Assembly: GCA_025352435.1 (NCBI GenBank)
Contig: JANXTN010000240.1
Location: forward strand, 1 to 7,526
From: Ferruginibacter sp.
GTDB taxonomy: Bacteria; Bacteroidota; Bacteroidia; Chitinophagales; Chitinophagaceae
Direction: 5' to 3'
DNA length: 7,526 bases
Part shown: one piece after another, positions 7,293 through 7,526 of the stretch
Layout: each line of letters starts with the position of its first letter
How positions within the stretch are numbered: position 1 is the first letter of the stretch
Translations under genes and position numbers: made by a program
Notes under the pieces: model-generated
Seen by the model: the letters and a program-made list of their open reading frames with translations, nothing else
Databases searched by the model: none
Told to the model about the DNA's origin: nothing

Positions 7293-7465
7293 CCTATTTA
7301 ACATTAACGTTAATTATAGGATTTAATTTATTTCCTTTGAATGCAAGTTGCGATTTTTATTTCATTCAGAGAAATAAATGTGTTAAAAATCGCAACTTGC
7401 ATTCACGCTTTAATAATTAGAGTAATAAATTAAATCCTATAATGTATTACGTTATGTTACATAGG
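7293..7465. repeat. Long imperfect palindrome (173 bp foldback)
   Basis: Arms, from outside in: CCTAT 7293-7297 with ATAGG 7461-7465; a partly matched TAACAT/AACGT section; a perfect 20-bp arm 7313-7332 with 7424-7443; a perfect 22-bp arm 7338-7359 with 7384-7405; and a 24-nt apex (7360-7383) that can form a competing small stem TTTATTTC/GAAATAAA (7356-7363 with 7371-7378). The 18-nt insertion on the right side (7406-7423) against 5 nt on the left makes the foldback asymmetric. Such a structure could extrude as a cruciform or fold as single-stranded DNA or RNA. No reading frame explains it. Confidence 0.88.
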
Positions 7466-7526
7466 TTAGATGTGTGCGGAGGGTATGTTTAGGATAAAAA
7501 TAAAAAGAAGTTCGGGGCTCAAAGGC
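7436..7526 (+). repeat. Direct repeat, copy 2 (91 bp, cut by window edge)
   Basis: Identical to 7115-7205 and still matching when the window stops, so the true repeat may be longer. It could be the second unit of a tandem array with a 321-bp period. If the window edge is a contig end, this terminal overlap is also what an assembler leaves when it cannot resolve a repeat. Confidence 0.93.

Larger units (their letters stand above)
7115..7320. repeat. Inverted pair of CCTAT...ATAGG modules bounding a 206-bp block
   Basis: Module A (7115-7144) and module B (7293-7320) resemble each other when B is reverse-complemented: both read CCTATAAT, then a TTACGTTA/TAACGTTA core, then TGTTA and ATAGG, with a 3-bp and a 1-bp length difference. 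They therefore form terminal inverted repeats around a block holding two opposing terminator-like hairpins. Module B also has a perfect 12-bp palindrome, ATTAACGTTAAT (7303-7314). The arrangement resembles a MITE or a pair of recombinase sites, but no transposase or integrase is visible. Confidence 0.6.
7040..7526. other. Gene-free, repeat-rich region of 487 bp
   Basis: No reading frame longer than a few dozen codons with recognisable features was found on either strand. The first 75 bp (7040-7114) are the helicase leader, with a small near-palindrome AAGGTAACCTT at 7046-7056 just upstream of its start. From 7115 to the edge, the DNA consists almost entirely of direct repeats, inverted repeats and terminator-like hairpins, listed separately. 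The region therefore looks like a structural or mobile-type repeat rather than a missed gene. Confidence 0.8.

Noticed and set aside
7296..7471. Integron attC-like site: ATTTAAC (fits RYYYAAC) at 7296-7302 and GTTAGAT (fits GTTRRRY) at 7465-7471, also GTTAGAT at 7144-7150, around a long foldback
   Set aside because: The two core boxes do not face each other in the foldback (GTTAGAT lies opposite TAGTGCG-like sequence), the 176-nt length exceeds usual attC sites, the 321-bp unit has no cassette gene, and no integron integrase is visible. Worth re-testing with an attC covariance model if the flank becomes available.
7115..7526. CRISPR array
   Set aside because: The repeat is 91 bp or more with a 230-bp structured interval, only two copies, and no Cas genes; not CRISPR geometry.

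Overview
The window looks like a piece of a Bacteroidota chromosome, probably from the Chitinophagia/Sphingobacteriia side, although the exact lineage is inference. Reasons: AT-rich sequence, weak or absent Shine-Dalgarno sequences, a TAnnTTTG-type promoter element, a Bacteroidota-style TonB-dependent-receptor-like protein (signal peptide, carboxypeptidase-regulatory-like domain, plug, barrel), and a DbpA-type helicase with a DEFD motif. The window begins inside a gene and ends inside a repeat, so it may be a whole assembled contig.

Layout. Positions 1-2695 hold three closely spaced plus-strand genes, likely co-transcribed: an arginase/formimidoylglutamase-family ureohydrolase (5' end cut off), 5-formyltetrahydrofolate cyclo-ligase, and lpxK (lipid A 4'-kinase, TTG start). 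A 97-bp gap with a good -7 element leads to a 930-residue outer-membrane beta-barrel protein (2793-5585). A 125-bp convergent intergenic region carries an imperfect inverted repeat. On the minus strand, 5711-7039 encodes a DEAD-box RNA helicase with a C-terminal DbpA-like RNA-binding domain. The coding genes are ordinary: one-carbon and nitrogen metabolism, outer-membrane biogenesis, an outer-membrane receptor or barrel, and RNA remodelling.

The unusual part is the 487 bp from 7040 to the right edge, which has no convincing gene but is densely structured. A 91-bp segment (7115-7205) recurs with no difference at 7436-7526, giving a 321-bp spacing and running off the window. Each unit contains (a) a module of about 30 bp beginning CCTAT and ending ATAGG, (b) a pair of oppositely facing terminator-like hairpins enclosed by a perfect 17-bp AT-rich inverted repeat, (c) an inverted, slightly diverged copy of the CCTAT...ATAGG module, and (d) a foldback of about 173 nt with perfect 20-bp and 22-bp arms. 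This may be a tandemly repeated palindromic element, a MITE-like element, or a recombination-site array. No mobility gene is in view, and the repeat at the very end may also mark an assembly break, so copy number is unknown.
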